64,000 nt of DNA from Phytoseiulus persimilis (taxonomy: Eukaryota; Arthropoda; Arachnida; Mesostigmata; Phytoseiidae). The notes below the pieces were generated by a model, which was given only the letters and a program-made list of their open reading frames with translations, searched no databases and was not told the origin of the DNA. Location of the stretch: NCBI GenBank assembly GCA_037576195.1, contig JAQZDE010000041.1, forward strand, positions 62,001-126,000, read 5' to 3'. The translations under genes were made by a program, and so were the position numbers. This document shows positions 52,991 through 64,000 of the stretch, in pieces. Every line of letters begins with the position of its first letter. Position 1 is the first letter of the stretch.

Positions 52991-54368
52991 GTTAGCTGTG
53001 CGGATCTATGTATCTGATAACAATAAAGAGCTCTGTCGACACAGTGTCTGATTGATTATTTTCTGCTAACAAGAATATCTCTCTTGTTGAAGTGACGCTA
53101 AAACTCTATAAAATAGTGTTATGTGACTCCGGAAAAACAGGGATACGTTCATCACTGGAGCTCGGAAGTTCAGGCATTATTCATTAATCATCATCCGTCA
53201 ATTCATAGGTTCAAGGGTGGATGAACAATTGATTGATGAATTAGGCCTCATTGCCATGAGAACTGATAAGCTCGGCCGTCAGTGAATCACTAATCCGTCT
53301 CCCGATGTGGATAGATGGGAGGCATAAACTGATGAGTTCCTGAATTTCCTAGCTCCGCTCATCACGCTTGGAGAAGTTTGGGAAACGTGCGTGATGCTGC
53401 TCTGGCGAAAACAATCAGGACGAAGTCGATGCCTACTCGTCTTTTTGGTGTTAGTTTATTCATTTTCGTTCCATTCATAACTATACATCGGCTCAGATTA
53501 CCTAGAGTTATGTTGTATTTACAATTTTCATCTGAAACCGGTGAGTGCGTGACGCTGACCGGGATTTCTTTTGATTTTCGCTCAGAAAGACCCTCTTTCT
53601 AGAGACAAGGCTAACTAACAGCTATCTAAGTCCGTTCGCGAGACGCAAATCGATGGTTGGTATCTGAACAGATCAACCTTGCGATGTTGTCAAATAAGGA
53701 AGGGAGTACGGAGACCTTGACCGTGTGCATGCATGGAGCGCTCGAGAACGATCGGAAAATTTGAAGAAACTTATTTTGCGCCATAAGTAGCTCATTCCGG
53801 AAGCTATTTCCAACATCGGCGCTCCATTTCATGAGGTCAGAGAGCGTTGGGGGACTAGAAATTCTCACAAAAGCCGCTGCGTACCTTCTGTGTATAGCCG
53901 CCGTCGGGTTGCCAGTGGTTTCACCGGCGGCTCTACGATTAACAGATTCAGACCGGCCCAGTCGTCTAAATGGACAAGCATTGAAATAGAAATAAACTCA
54001 GCAATCCAATCGAGCAAGACATCAGATTCTCAGTTGGTGCTTCTTGATGAATACAATTTTCCGATTGATTCGATTAGGTCGCTCGGAAGACAGGCGCAGG
54101 AGGCTGTTCCCGCTACTCGGGACCTCTTCGTCTTGTAGTTCGTTACGGAGTATATGTACAGAATTGAACACTTCGTTTCGCGCGGGCGGCAGAAGGAAGT
54201 TGGTCGTGTTAACCAAAAACCGAATTTCACTCTTTGGTTTTGTCGTCGGCCTCTTCTTCAGAGCTTTGATTATCCAGCCCGGAGTCTGGAACAATGGAAA
54301 CGACCTTTATATGGATTCGAGGGAACTCCGAAAAGCCGAGCTTGAGACAGTATCAGGGGAATGGAATA
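52991..54368. other. Convergent region between NDUFAF4 and lin-28
   Basis: AT-rich relative to flanks. It probably holds the lin-28 3' UTR on the minus strand. A minus-strand AATAAA (TTTATT at 53455-53460) lies about 900 bases past the lin-28 stop. I looked for a let-7 seed match (CTACCTC on the minus strand) in this interval and did not see one. Confidence 0.45.
53022..53027 (+). promoter_or_regulatory. AATAAA poly(A) signal of NDUFAF4
   Basis: Lies 32 bases after the NDUFAF4 stop codon, followed by a TG-rich stretch typical of cleavage regions. Confidence 0.7.
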
Positions 54369-54887
54369 TCATAGCCGAGAGAAATGGCTACCTGAGTGCA
54401 CAGCGTTTCCGGTGGGCGCGTCATTGTCTGGGAGATCCCCGTTTGGGTGATTTTCCTCAACTTTCACTGCCCTCAACGGACAGTCCGCTATGAGATGATC
54501 AGATGATTTGCATTGATGGCATCGCTTGGGTAGTGGGCCCTCGTTGCATTTAGCGGCGATATGATTCGCGAACTCCCCGCAGTTGTAACATCTGGAACGG
54601 AGAACGAGCTCTTTGAGATAAGCAGGTATCTTCGAGATCGCATCTGATCCGGGGCCACTAGATACGAAGTCTCTGGACATCTCAGAAAACCACAGAATCA
54701 GGGACGAAGAATACCTGACTTTGCGGAACTTCTTCTTCGACATCGGTCGCCGGTGAGAGCCTTTGCAGTCGCCGGTTCCGGGTCCACACACCAAGGTCGC
54801 TTCAAAACCTTTGTCGGAAACTTTGCATTCGAATTCAACTTCTTCATCGTCGCCAAGACTGCGAAAACCAGGCATTTGGATGACAGA
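54369..54887 (-). CDS. lin-28: lin-28 homologue, 3' partial (second half of cold-shock domain and two CCHC knuckles)
   Basis: RNA-binding developmental timing factor that blocks let-7 maturation. Two exons are visible: 54887-54715 and 54591-54369 (TGA), joined in phase 2. Exon one begins in phase 0 with SVIQMPGFRSLGDDEEVEFE, the second half of the cold-shock domain. It continues through LVCGPGTGDCKGSHRRP to a basic linker KKKFRKVR. The second exon carries the zinc knuckles CYNCGEFANHIAAKC and CHQCKSSDHLIADC; the first has one more residue than in vertebrates, as remembered for the Drosophila protein. A tail of about 32 residues (EENHPNGDLP and on) ends the protein. The first half of the cold-shock domain (KWFN...VFVHQ) was not found between here and the right edge. 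It lies behind a long intron, beyond the window, or is lost. Confidence 0.93.
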   Translation of the reverse strand, partial: SVIQMPGFRSLGDDEEVEFECKVSDKGFEATLVCGPGTGDCKGSHRRPMSKKKFRKVRYSSSLILWFSEMSRDFVSSGPGSDAISKIPAYLKELVLRSRCYNCGEFANHIAAKCNEGPLPKRCHQCKSSDHLIADCPLRAVKVEENHPNGDLPDNDAPTGNAVHSGSHFSRL

Positions 54888-54909
54888 CTGGAAAGAGGTA
54901 TAGATCGGG

Positions 54910-55242
54910 TTAGAGCCCTCCTGGACAATGTTGAATTCGACCCGCTCGAGCGCTACTCTCACTCTCCGGCTCTGATCTACGGGAAGATCGAACACTCCAA
55001 GATGTTGTGATGAGCTCAATGAACGCACGTGTGTCGCCTGGATGGCCGCAAGTCTGCTGAGATCGAGCAGCCTCGCGGGAGATCAGGGTGATGACCTTAT
55101 CACCAACCATCTCGAGGTGCTGAATCATGTAGGAATGCGTCTGAATCGCGCGATTCGGGAAGTTCATGAGCTCGATGCTGACACCGCCCAGCAACCGATG
55201 TAGAGCCGTCGTATTGTGGCACTCGGTCGCATGCGCTCGCTC
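54910..55242 (-). other. Open frame just upstream of the lin-28 exon, unidentified
   Basis: About 110 open codons on the same strand as lin-28, with natural-looking sequence such as NFPNRAIQTHSYMIQHLEMV. No start codon context or acceptor defines it, and it ends 23 bases before the lin-28 exon begins. It may be a lin-28 intron containing a chance open frame. Confidence 0.2.
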
Positions 55243-57890
55243 ATCAGTCTATTCTTCCACCGCTTCGTTCGATCTCATTTCATCACCTGCTGCCTTTCAC
55301 CCAATCAATTTCAGAGCAACCTTCTGTTGACCTTGAAGCCACGCGCCTCAAATATTCCCCTCGAATCCCCTCGCTTTCAATCGCTCTCGTCGGGCTTGGT
55401 CGAAGCACGAGGTTGTTTTTTTGTCGGCTCGCGAACAAATCACGGACTCGAGGACAGAGGGCCCATCAATCGCTTCGTGCTTCTGTCTGTGCATTCTTCA
55501 GCGAGTTCAACTCAACGATGACTTCGAGTGACACTCCTTGTCGTGTTCAACAGAGAAATAACGTCAGCAAATATCCCGCTTTCGGCATTGAGATTATTTT
55601 CTTCCAGAAGGGAGTCGGCTGGGCAAAAATTGGCGAGGATTGGCTCTGCCCATCACTCGGCCTTTCCACAACGGAGCGATCTGTCCTCCCTGAGGTTCAA
55701 TTTGACGTCGACTGTGATGGCCGCTCGGCTGGCGGCCTGGCGTGGTATCTTTAGAAGGCACTCGGTCCCCGGAGATGAAGTCGAACAGAAATCAAACTCC
55801 CGAGCTAGCTGACCGACGGACTAGTCGGCCGGCCAGTCAGTCCGTTCATATCCTAGGCCTCCCAGCGGCTCTCAAGCAGGAAACTCCTTATTGCCAAGAC
55901 TGCGACTGAAGTTCACTGGGATCTCGACCGAATGCCTCGAAAGCTAGAAATGAAAATAGTAACCCTCGCAACGATACTCGAAATCGCAGTTTGCTGTTGA
56001 GACACGCGCTTGTTGTTCGTGCGTGGAACGTAGGAGGTGATCGCTCTGCCGAATGCAGCTGAACTGAAACAGTTCTGCGTGAATCCATTCGATTTTATGG
56101 GTCTTCGGGGATTCGGAAAGAGTCGGGAGTTGTGCTCTCGATCAGAACTAAGGTTCAAGGCGGCCTGTTCCTCGAGCGAAAACTAGCGGAGCGGGCGAGC
56201 CAAAGAAAGTAAGACAAGGCGAAGCGAGGCAAGTCGAGCTACAAGAGGCTCTCACACCTGGCTCGGCGGCGCGATTACGAATTCCGATTTGTAGCCCAAG
56301 TCTCCAATGGCCGAGCGAGATAACGCCTTAATGTCCGTTTGAAAGCCTCGGCCACGCTGTACCAAAGGACGGTGAGAGCTGCTGCGTGGGCGAGCTGCGG
56401 TGCGCGCAGAGAAGACAGCACGTCGAGCACATGCTTGCAAGCGAACGTCTCGGACCATTAGTCGGATGTCATCCGCGTGAGTCGAGCCACCGGGTCAGGT
56501 CCGCGCGACGCTGGGATCCTCGTTGAGATTCTCGCCGCGTCGCGAGCTCACTCAGCACATACGGCCAGCAGGTCGTTCCGTCTGACGACCTGTTGTTGTA
56601 CAATGTATGTCGATCTGCATTCGTGTGAAAACGTGTAGGTGTCGTTTACCATCGCAGCTCTGTGCCTCGCAACACAAAGAGATCGCCGGCGAGCGTCGCC
56701 GACATCATCCGCCGACGGGATGGTCCGTCCGAGAGGGGACCGGCAGCACCGGTTCAGCTGGATCAGCAAATCGTTCGATTTCGTCTCTGTTCGCCCAGTG
56801 AGGAATTCCCGGAGCGGCGAAACCACTCCTCGGCTCTGTTCTTACCCCACAAGGATTGACCGTGCGAGCCAGGAAGGAAGCTGGCGCCCGAATATGGAAT
56901 AGCAATCGGACTCCGGCAGGCGGAAACATCGCCGACGTCATCAGGTCTTTTCCGGGTGGCGTTTGCGCACGATTTAACTGGGCGGCTCCGCGCCGACTGA
57001 GGAAATATCCGGACGGCCATTCCTCTACGGCTGGAGATGCGACGCGAGCAGGTCAACTCAACATCTATATGCGCTCACGAACGTGAGGCGCGACTCATGT
57101 TTTCAAGGCCTGGCGTCTAGTCCGCGAAGGAGGCCGCTCGGACAAAATATCCCGACAGGAAGTGAAACGTGAACTTGCAGAGATTCGAGGGAGTTGCTAA
57201 AAGACGGAGTGGAATCATCTAGAATCGGCAAGTTGGCGCGAGAAATGCGATAACTCTGCTAGCAGCCAAGAAAGGATGGTCAGACCCGATGCGGCAGTCG
57301 ACGGGACTCTTCTGCTGAAATAGGACTCCCGGACGACGGGCAAGTTCTGTTTCAGGAGTTCGACGGTGTATCCCTGGGAGGATATCCCGAAACGAAGTAA
57401 GATTGCCGGACGGATTGAGTTCGATTGAAACTCGATATGTAATCCGTCACCAACGAAAATCAACGAAAAGGAGCGGACGCGGCCCAAAACCAAACGTGGA
57501 TCAGGCCGATAGCCAGCGTGCGTCTTCCTATGATCGGTTTCGCCACAACTACGCTGGAGCTTCTTCCGACAGAGCGAGTTTCGTAAAAGGAAGGAAGTGT
57601 AGAGAAACGAGTCGAGGCTGGTGTTGAGGCGGTCGGGCCGGCCGGAGAGCACGGTCCCGAAAATAGAGGAAGGGGCGAAAAGGAGTCGAGGAGGGCGCTG
57701 GGGGCCAAAAGCAGTTTTTTCTTCTAATATAGCAAAAAGCTTCTTTTCCCTTCGGCGAGAGCGGGCGTGGGGAACATTTGGCAATTTTTTTACAAACTCT
57801 CTTCTCAACGGTTGCCATGGAGACGAAAATCGATCCCAAGGAAGCATTCCGATTTCGTTCGACAACAACCCCCAAGGCTTCTTTCTGAAG

Positions 57891-57914
57891 GAAGAGAGCG
57901 AGAGAGAGAGAGAG
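57891..57914 (+). repeat. GA microsatellite in a GC/GA-rich region
   Basis: An interrupted (GA)n run. Such tracts are GAGA-factor sites in arthropod promoters, but no gene start is proven nearby. Confidence 0.7.
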
Positions 57915-59359
57915 TTCGCGCCAAACCCGCTCTGAAGGGAGTGGGGAGACAGGCGGGGGAGAAGAGGGCCGAGAAGAGCCACAGAGAGTAGCCGCGGGGA
58001 CCGGAGTTAGCTGTCGAGCGAGCGCGCTGGTCGAGAAAGAACGGACCGGACTGGAGAGAAAAATAGCGCCAGGGGGTGAGTAGGTGGAGATTTGGGAGCT
58101 TCGAAAAGTTTTGAGAATTGATGAAATTCTCCGAGAACATTATGTTCCACCGTTGGGGAGGAGTCTCGTACCATAATAAGGACAATGGAATTTGATGATC
58201 ATTCGTTTCGAGCCAGACAAGGTGCAAAGGCTCAGACAAGTTGGTTTTGAATAAGGAGCCAGTAGTACATTAGGATTCGAACTGCCATAACACGGAGTTT
58301 CGAAAATGAAGTAGGACGGTTCACCCTTGGGCCAGCTTCACCGATGAACCCAGAACTGCAGCAAAGTCTCTAAATTTGGCTATTTCAACGATTAAGAACT
58401 CGTCAAGAATGTCTCGATTTCAGAACTCAACAGCGCGTGAGTCTTTCGTTTGTTGAGACTGGAATTGCTCCGATTCGTATCGATAGATTCTGCTCAGAGC
58501 CCGAGTTTTATCCGCTTCGGATCTGAGAAGCTCCATGCAGAAACCGATATTGGCGAGGATGATGATGATGTGTGAGAAGGGTCTTCGAAGAGGTTTCCCC
58601 CCATTGTGTTGAAGTCTCTCGGATTTCATCAAAACGCGTGAGCAGCAAAAATAGTGCAAATATTTCCATAGAGGCCGAGCAGTATAAAAAAAGAGGACTC
58701 GAGTTCAAACTGGACGGGGGTCAGTTCGAGGTTCTTTGAAGAAACCGGTCGTTGGACCGGCGTCCCTGTCTGGAGGAGCTCGCTCTTCTAGTTCCATCAA
58801 ACGCGCTCCTCAAATCTCTCTTTTTGAGAGGCAGTGAGATTCTGCGATCGGTCTTGTTGACTCCGTTATTTGGACGAAAACTTCCCGGGACAACCGTTCG
58901 ACATCGTTGGGGAAGAGCTCGAGACCCAACGTGGTAAAGAAGCCCTCAACTCGAGCATCTGGAGGGCTTCCCGTTGCTGAACTCCCCGCTGAACCCCGTC
59001 GGATTGCACTGACCATCACTATCGATAGCCATCCTTTCAAGAACCGGTGGAGTTGAATCTGGACCACTGGTCAGTTCGGGCGTGAGCTGTTTGGGCCTCT
59101 CACCTTGAGGCCATCGATGAACGAAGTGAACGAAAGGACGAGAGCGGTCGACGCAACCATCCAAACTCAGTGAGGGTCCAATTACTTCTTGGGGATTATC
59201 ATCAGCTTTCGAGATGACGAGTTTGAGAGGCAGGGGTTGGCTGGCTGGCTTGCTCCCCTCAGTGAAAATTTATGGAAAGCCAATCATTCCGCTGTTGGAC
59301 CATCAAATCTACTTTGATCTAGTGGCGTCGCACACCTCTCGGAACCTACGAATGAACGG

Positions 59360-59379
59360 AAAGAGAGAGAGAGAGAGAT
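59360..59379 (+). repeat. GA microsatellite
   Basis: About ten AG dinucleotides in a row within otherwise non-repetitive sequence. Confidence 0.8.
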
Positions 59380-60042
59380 AGCGAGGGAGAGGAAGCGCGT
59401 GCTCCAGCGAATGTTGACCTCGACCGGACAACCATAAGGCGAAGACAACGGGACGTCGATAGAGTTTCTGAAGTTGTGGCCCTGTGTGCAACTCGCTATC
59501 GGATCTGACGAATGGCACATGTTATGTGCTCGGTCGTCTCTAAGGGCCATCGAGCGTTGCGAAGTGCTACACAACGGAGCGGACGTCTAACGACTTCTAA
59601 GCCATTGAGCAGCGTTGTCCCAACTATCACAACTTCGCACAGCTACTGTCACAGCCTGGCCCCACAGTTGCGAGCGCATGTGAACCAAAATCACAATGCG
59701 AATCCCTGGCATACACGAGGACGCATTGCTTACGTGCACAGGCATCTATGTCTCCGGACATTCATAGATGGTTGTTTGTCGTGGGGACGTCTAGGCAGAA
59801 CTCGAGATAAGGGCTTTGCTGCTCGGAGAGCTGACTGGCTTGCTGTCTGACTACGGGAATCTCTGCCGGCAAACTGCAGCACTCAGCTAACCCTAACATG
59901 GACAACATTTGAAAAATGCTCGTCATAAATTGTCCCCTTGTGGGCGGCGGGTAGGCTGGTCGTTCCTTTGCTGCGTGGTCCGCGCGCTCACCGCGACCAG
60001 GCAAATATCAGCAGAACTCGGGGTCGTTTGGCAAAAAAAAGC

Positions 60043-60092
60043 CATCTATATGATCCCATATATACCTAAATACATATATACGTACACTCTCA
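60043..60092 (+). repeat. AT-rich TATA/TACA microsatellite-like stretch
   Basis: A run of ATATATA, ATACATATATA and ACGTACAC motifs that stands out from the surrounding GC-rich sequence. Confidence 0.6.
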
Positions 60093-60879
60093 AACTCTTC
60101 CTCTTTTGCTTCTTCTCCCATGTAGACCCCGCGGCTGCGCGGCCAGCGAGACAGGCTTTCATACGTAACCACGTAGTCCCGGGCCGTATATGCTGTGAAT
60201 ATAGATGGCTGGCCCATTTGGTGGGCTTTCTCCGCTGGCTTGTGAACGACGAAAACGAACCGAGAGCACGGTGACAGTGCTCCTATCGAAGAAAAACGAT
60301 TTCTTTGTTGAAGCGCGATGAAAACGGCTAGCATCCGACCGAAGACCCCCCAGACAGCGAGCCCGGTATTCCCCAAGCGTAATATCATGAAGGATGGCCT
60401 CTTCCGAACACGAGAGCCCTCCGTCCGAACGCAACACGGCATTGCTGGGTCTGAAGCTCAGCGGACATCGGACCAAGAATGATTCCCGACAGTCTTGGGA
60501 GCAGGACTTTAAACATGCCTCGGAACTCTGGGGATTCAGAGGGGTTTCGAGCGCATCAGAAGTCGGAGGAGTGAAAACTAAGGCCAGGCGGGAGGGGAAG
60601 AGGCCAAATCGATGAAACTAAATGTCCATGAAGGAAGGTCAAAGCAGATTTCGCTGCTTCATGCACGGGTCTCGAAGAGTCAGCGGACTCCAATGTCCAG
60701 TCGAGTTGGGGGTGTTTCGACCGTCTGGCCACGAGTTGACTGACTGCTCTTGTTGATGGCGTTGGCGGCTGAGGCGACTAGCCGGCTTATTCGTGGCCTG
60801 CATAGTTTGACTGGATATCTGGTCAGACGACTGATTCGCCTGGCAAACAGGCAGCCTGCTGGCCTGACAGACTGACTGG

Positions 60880-61125
60880 ATGTCCGAGATGACCGAGCAG
60901 GCTTTAAAGCATCTGCTTTATTTGAGCCTCGTCTCCGCCCTCGACATCGAGTACTTTCTCGTGGAAGCGGAGCGTTGGAGCTCGGCAGGCTCGCCAAGTC
61001 CTAACAGACCGAGAGCTTCAGTTGAAATCAAGCCGAAGTTAAACATGGATATCCTTCGATGGAGTCAGATCTTCAAAGCTCAGCGCGGAGCAATGGAAGG
61101 AAACAACAACTCGAGCAACGGCTGA
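60880..61125 (+). CDS. Possible 81-residue ORF
   Basis: ATG-initiated frame reading MSEMTEQALKHLLYLSLVSA and ending GNNNSSNG then TGA. The composition looks protein-like, but there is no recognised domain, promoter or splice context. Chance is a real alternative. Confidence 0.18.
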   Translation: MSEMTEQALKHLLYLSLVSALDIEYFLVEAERWSSAGSPSPNRPRASVEIKPKLNMDILRWSQIFKAQRGAMEGNNNSSNG

Positions 61126-62254
61126 GACCTCCTGAAATGGTGCCACAGCTCCCTCTAACGATTCACGCACCGGGGAACATCTCTAGGAGGATATCGAGAC
61201 GAACAGGGTGAAATGCAGTCACCCCCGCTCGATCAGGCCGAACACCGAAGAGACAACTGCTTTCCATTCTACCATCTTCACACTCAACGGAGCCACTGCT
61301 GTTGGCTCGGGATCCTTTTTACATCATCTCTGAGTTGAGTGAAGCTTCTTATCTGCTTATCTGACACAGTGTGATCATGATCGGACAACGCCTCGATCTA
61401 ATCCGACTTTCATCTATGATCCGCCTTCGCCTCAAGCGAAATAGTCCATCAAGGAGGAGAAAGGACGAATAAGTGAGAAAAGGAACTAAATCTTGTCTTA
61501 GCGTCTCCTCCACTGAGTATGGCTCTGTCGCACGGAATCGGAGCTGCTCACCTGCGCGTCGCTGAGCACGCTCCATGGAGAAAGTCGAAACCCTCGCCGA
61601 GGAACGCTGCGAACACGGATTCAGGAAACGAACTGCGATAGAAGGAGTCGCCTCCCGGCGTATGCCGAGAGGGAAAGTCGCTTCCAGAGCATTGTTTCGC
61701 AACAGGCGTTCTCAGCGGTTCTTTGTTTTTGAGAACAGCTTTTCGTTTTTCGTAGGAGCATGTCAAAAGCCCTACTGGCCGATGTTGACAGTTTCCTTCT
61801 CGGTTCGACGGCGGTTGACATTCGCGACAAGTCCCGCTGGCCGGCCTACATGAGAACTGCATTCGATTGAAGTGAATGCCCTCACACACTCGGACGAGTA
61901 CGCTCGGAAGCCAAAGTGGCCATTGTGCTGCGAGAGAAGCTCTCGGAGGAAAAACAGCAGAGGGGTGAGCTCGGTGCCGTCTCGTCAACGTCTCGCTCAG
62001 CAAGCGGTGGAATTCGGAGAATGATATCGTGACGTGGGACGCAGGGTTGAACCACGACTGATCGGTGGAAAGACTCTCGCGACCACGGCTCGAATGGACA
62101 GCCTTCTTCTACAAGGCAGTGGTCTTTCATTCGCTTCGACCGCTGAACTGATCCGAGGCCGACAGCGGTTAAGGAGCATCTGTGTGTGCTTAAGCAAACA
62201 GATGCCTGTTAAACAATCCTCGACACAACAGGATTAGATGGACCCTACCTGACT

Positions 62255-62284
62255 GCGTGTCTCTCTGCGTGTCTCTCTGCGTGT
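62255..62284 (+). repeat. 12-bp tandem repeat, 2.5 units
   Basis: GCGTGTCTCTCT occurs twice and is followed by GCGTGT. Confidence 0.85.
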
Positions 62285-63752
62285 TTGAAAGCATCGGGCA
62301 ACGGATCTTTGACTGTGTGCTGATAACGGATTTTCGTTCCTCTGGTGGGGAGATCCCGTGGCGCATTGCTTTGCACGGGGCCACAGACGATCGAGGGATC
62401 CATTCGGAATCAGTTGTTCCGGAGGTTCAGAGGCCTCGTTCTGAGCTCGCCGAAGGCCCTCCGACGTCGAAAATTCCATTGTTCTCGATGGATAGATTCC
62501 CATAAGCGAACGAGGATCGGGAACGGTGGTTCCCTTCGAGGTAGGTTGAGAAGATCACGGTGCGGGTAGCTGCGGACGGTGGAACAGCGGTTCGCGTAGC
62601 CTCAGATGATCTGTTCAGCTGTATTTTACGAGTCGCTTGTGAGCTGAACCCGCATGGAACTCTTCTCCCGTCGATCTCTGCACACGAGCTCACCAGCGGA
62701 GCCGCTGTCGAGCAAGCAGGTCATTTCGGTGGCCGATTGGTGGAGTGAACGCTCCACTGACTCGCTCGAATTGTGTCGCTCGTGTTTCAACCATCACCCA
62801 TCCATTCCTTCGTTGGTCGAGTCGTATTTTTCCGGATTGGTCTTCATTCATCGATCCGTCGGCGGATGACTCCATTCCTGTACATTTGCTCTTCTCGTCA
62901 TCCGATTGATTCACCCATTGAATCATGACTACAATCAGTCAGCGCTCGAGAACCATCGGCAACGAATCAGAAGGGGGGAAGGAGAGAGAGGGTCCAGCAG
63001 TCGTTTGTACTCGATCGTGGTCGTTCGTACCGGTTGTTGGTCGCCATAACTCACAATCAATTCACGAGCTGAGTTGTCCACCACAATTGGGTTAAGTTGT
63101 AAACTACGATCTGCGTAGTTCCGTTTCTAGTCGTGGCCACCTCTTGAGGCTCACCAGTAGACTGCATGGAGCCATTCCTTTTCACCCGATCTCTCAACTC
63201 CCTGGCCACATGAGCTTGATTTTCTCTCCTTTCTGCTTAGCAACGAGTCCGAATCCCGCACCCGGTGCCAATCTTTCATGCCGTTCAAGCTTCAACCCAG
63301 GGACAGAACGCGGAGAAATACACCGCTAAGACATCATCCTCGTGCCGAAGCATTCCCGATCGCTGGATATCGGCGCCAAGCATGGGAGTACACGGCTCGG
63401 AGAGAGTGAACTCTTGGGAGCGAATTCAGTTGAATCCGTTCCTGGAAAAATCAGCCTTCGCTCTACATGAGGAGAAAATCTAGGTCGACATCGAGTCCAC
63501 CACCCCCGCAGCGAGAACTGAAATATAGAGGGGAAGAAGAAAAAATGGTGGATTCTCAGTGGCCAGCTGCTTTCGTGGAATACCCATACAACGACTGCGA
63601 CGAGGAGGCGTGTTGGTCATCTCGTTCCGATAAGTATAAGAGATAGCCGGCCACGTAGGTTGAGGAGCATAGCGGTTCTCTGACATAATGTCCCTCACTT
63701 CTCACTATCCGTCCCGATGTCTTTCTGTCCGACTGTCTGTCCACCTGATCGA

Positions 63753-63770
63753 CGGTCGGTCGGTCGGTCG
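63753..63770 (+). repeat. CGGT tetranucleotide repeat
   Basis: Four and a half CGGT units in a row, next to a second TCGACC-rich stretch. Confidence 0.8.
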
Positions 63771-64000
63771 ACCGCCCGCGCGAATTACTCAGTTCGTCTG
63801 GGATCGCCTCGGGCTTGCATAGATTTCATCCGACTGCGATCACCGCCAAAAGTCCAGGATTAGGCACAGTCATGACCGCGGATTCACTGCGCTGCGATCA
63901 TCCGACCTCTGAACAGCACACACATCCAGCTGACGAACATAATCACTTCCTCAACTTCTCCGCCCGGTCTCGTGACATTCTGCCTGCGATCACGAAACCG

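Larger units (their letters stand above)
55243..64000. other. 8.8 kb right-hand region with no recognised gene
   Basis: GC-rich in the 56-58 kb part, with GA repeats, and more mixed elsewhere. It should contain at least part of the long upstream intron or promoter of lin-28. Many open frames occur on both strands, the longest being a 255-codon minus frame at 57215-57982, but none shows a known domain. Several isolated good splice donors on the minus strand (near 56255, 59098 and 61553) could belong to 5' exons, but I could not connect them. Confidence 0.4.

Noticed and set aside
57215-57982. 255-codon minus-strand open frame, the longest in the window
   Set aside because: It spans a GC- and GA-rich tract where stop codons are rare, begins in low-complexity LSLSLSS text and shows no domain; an overlapping plus frame is almost as open. 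Best explained by base composition.
61548-61700. Good minus-strand splice donor after MERAQRRA, considered as a lin-28 first exon
   Set aside because: It lacks the KWFN half of the cold-shock domain that the known lin-28 exon requires, so it cannot join directly to that exon to make a normal protein.

Overview
This is a window of nuclear DNA from an animal, most likely an arthropod. The genes have short coding exons and GT-AG introns, AATAAA poly(A) signals and no operons. The lin-28 zinc-knuckle exon and the Ars2, GAPDH and AdoMet decarboxylase proteins all read as arthropod-like. Base composition is near 50% GC by eye and introns are mostly 60-1500 bp. That would suit a mite such as a phytoseiid, but the taxon is a guess.

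Layout, left to right. (1) 393-12900 (+): an ASK1-type MAP3K (Drosophila Ask1/Pk92B, human MAP3K5/15), 5' end cut off by the window edge. (2) 14143-18428 (-): an ataxin-1 homologue with a split AXH domain and a C-terminal RRWSAPD motif, tail to tail with Ask1. (3) 18.4-25.4 kb: a gap with no recognised gene but with one copy of a dispersed 45-bp repeat. (4) 25453-29530 (+): Ars2/SRRT, complete in exon order but interrupted by about seven one-base frame changes. (5) 31028-31650 (-): a small heat shock protein (alpha-crystallin family) with two similar frame changes. (6) 31.7-39 kb: poorly understood. It holds a second copy of the 45-bp repeat and exon-like pieces of an unidentified minus-strand gene near 36.8-38.3 kb. 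(7) 39070-41002 (-): intact GAPDH. (8) 42118-47553 (+): intact S-adenosylmethionine decarboxylase, divergent from GAPDH across 1.1 kb with an NRF-1-like palindrome. (9) 51095-52990 (+): NDUFAF4, a complex I assembly factor. (10) 54369-54887 (-): the 3' half of lin-28 (half of the cold-shock domain plus two CCHC knuckles), whose 5' exons were not found. (11) 55-64 kb: simple repeats and no recognised exon.

The genes do not form one pathway: they cover stress kinase signalling, RNA biology (Ars2, lin-28), proteostasis, glycolysis, polyamine synthesis and mitochondrial assembly. From memory, five of the eight identified genes (MAP3K5, ATXN1, AMD1, NDUFAF4, LIN28B) have human orthologues on chromosome 6, four of them on 6q. 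This looks like a remnant of an ancestral bilaterian linkage group. All exon boundaries were set by reading splice signals, phase and remembered protein similarity; no search was run.
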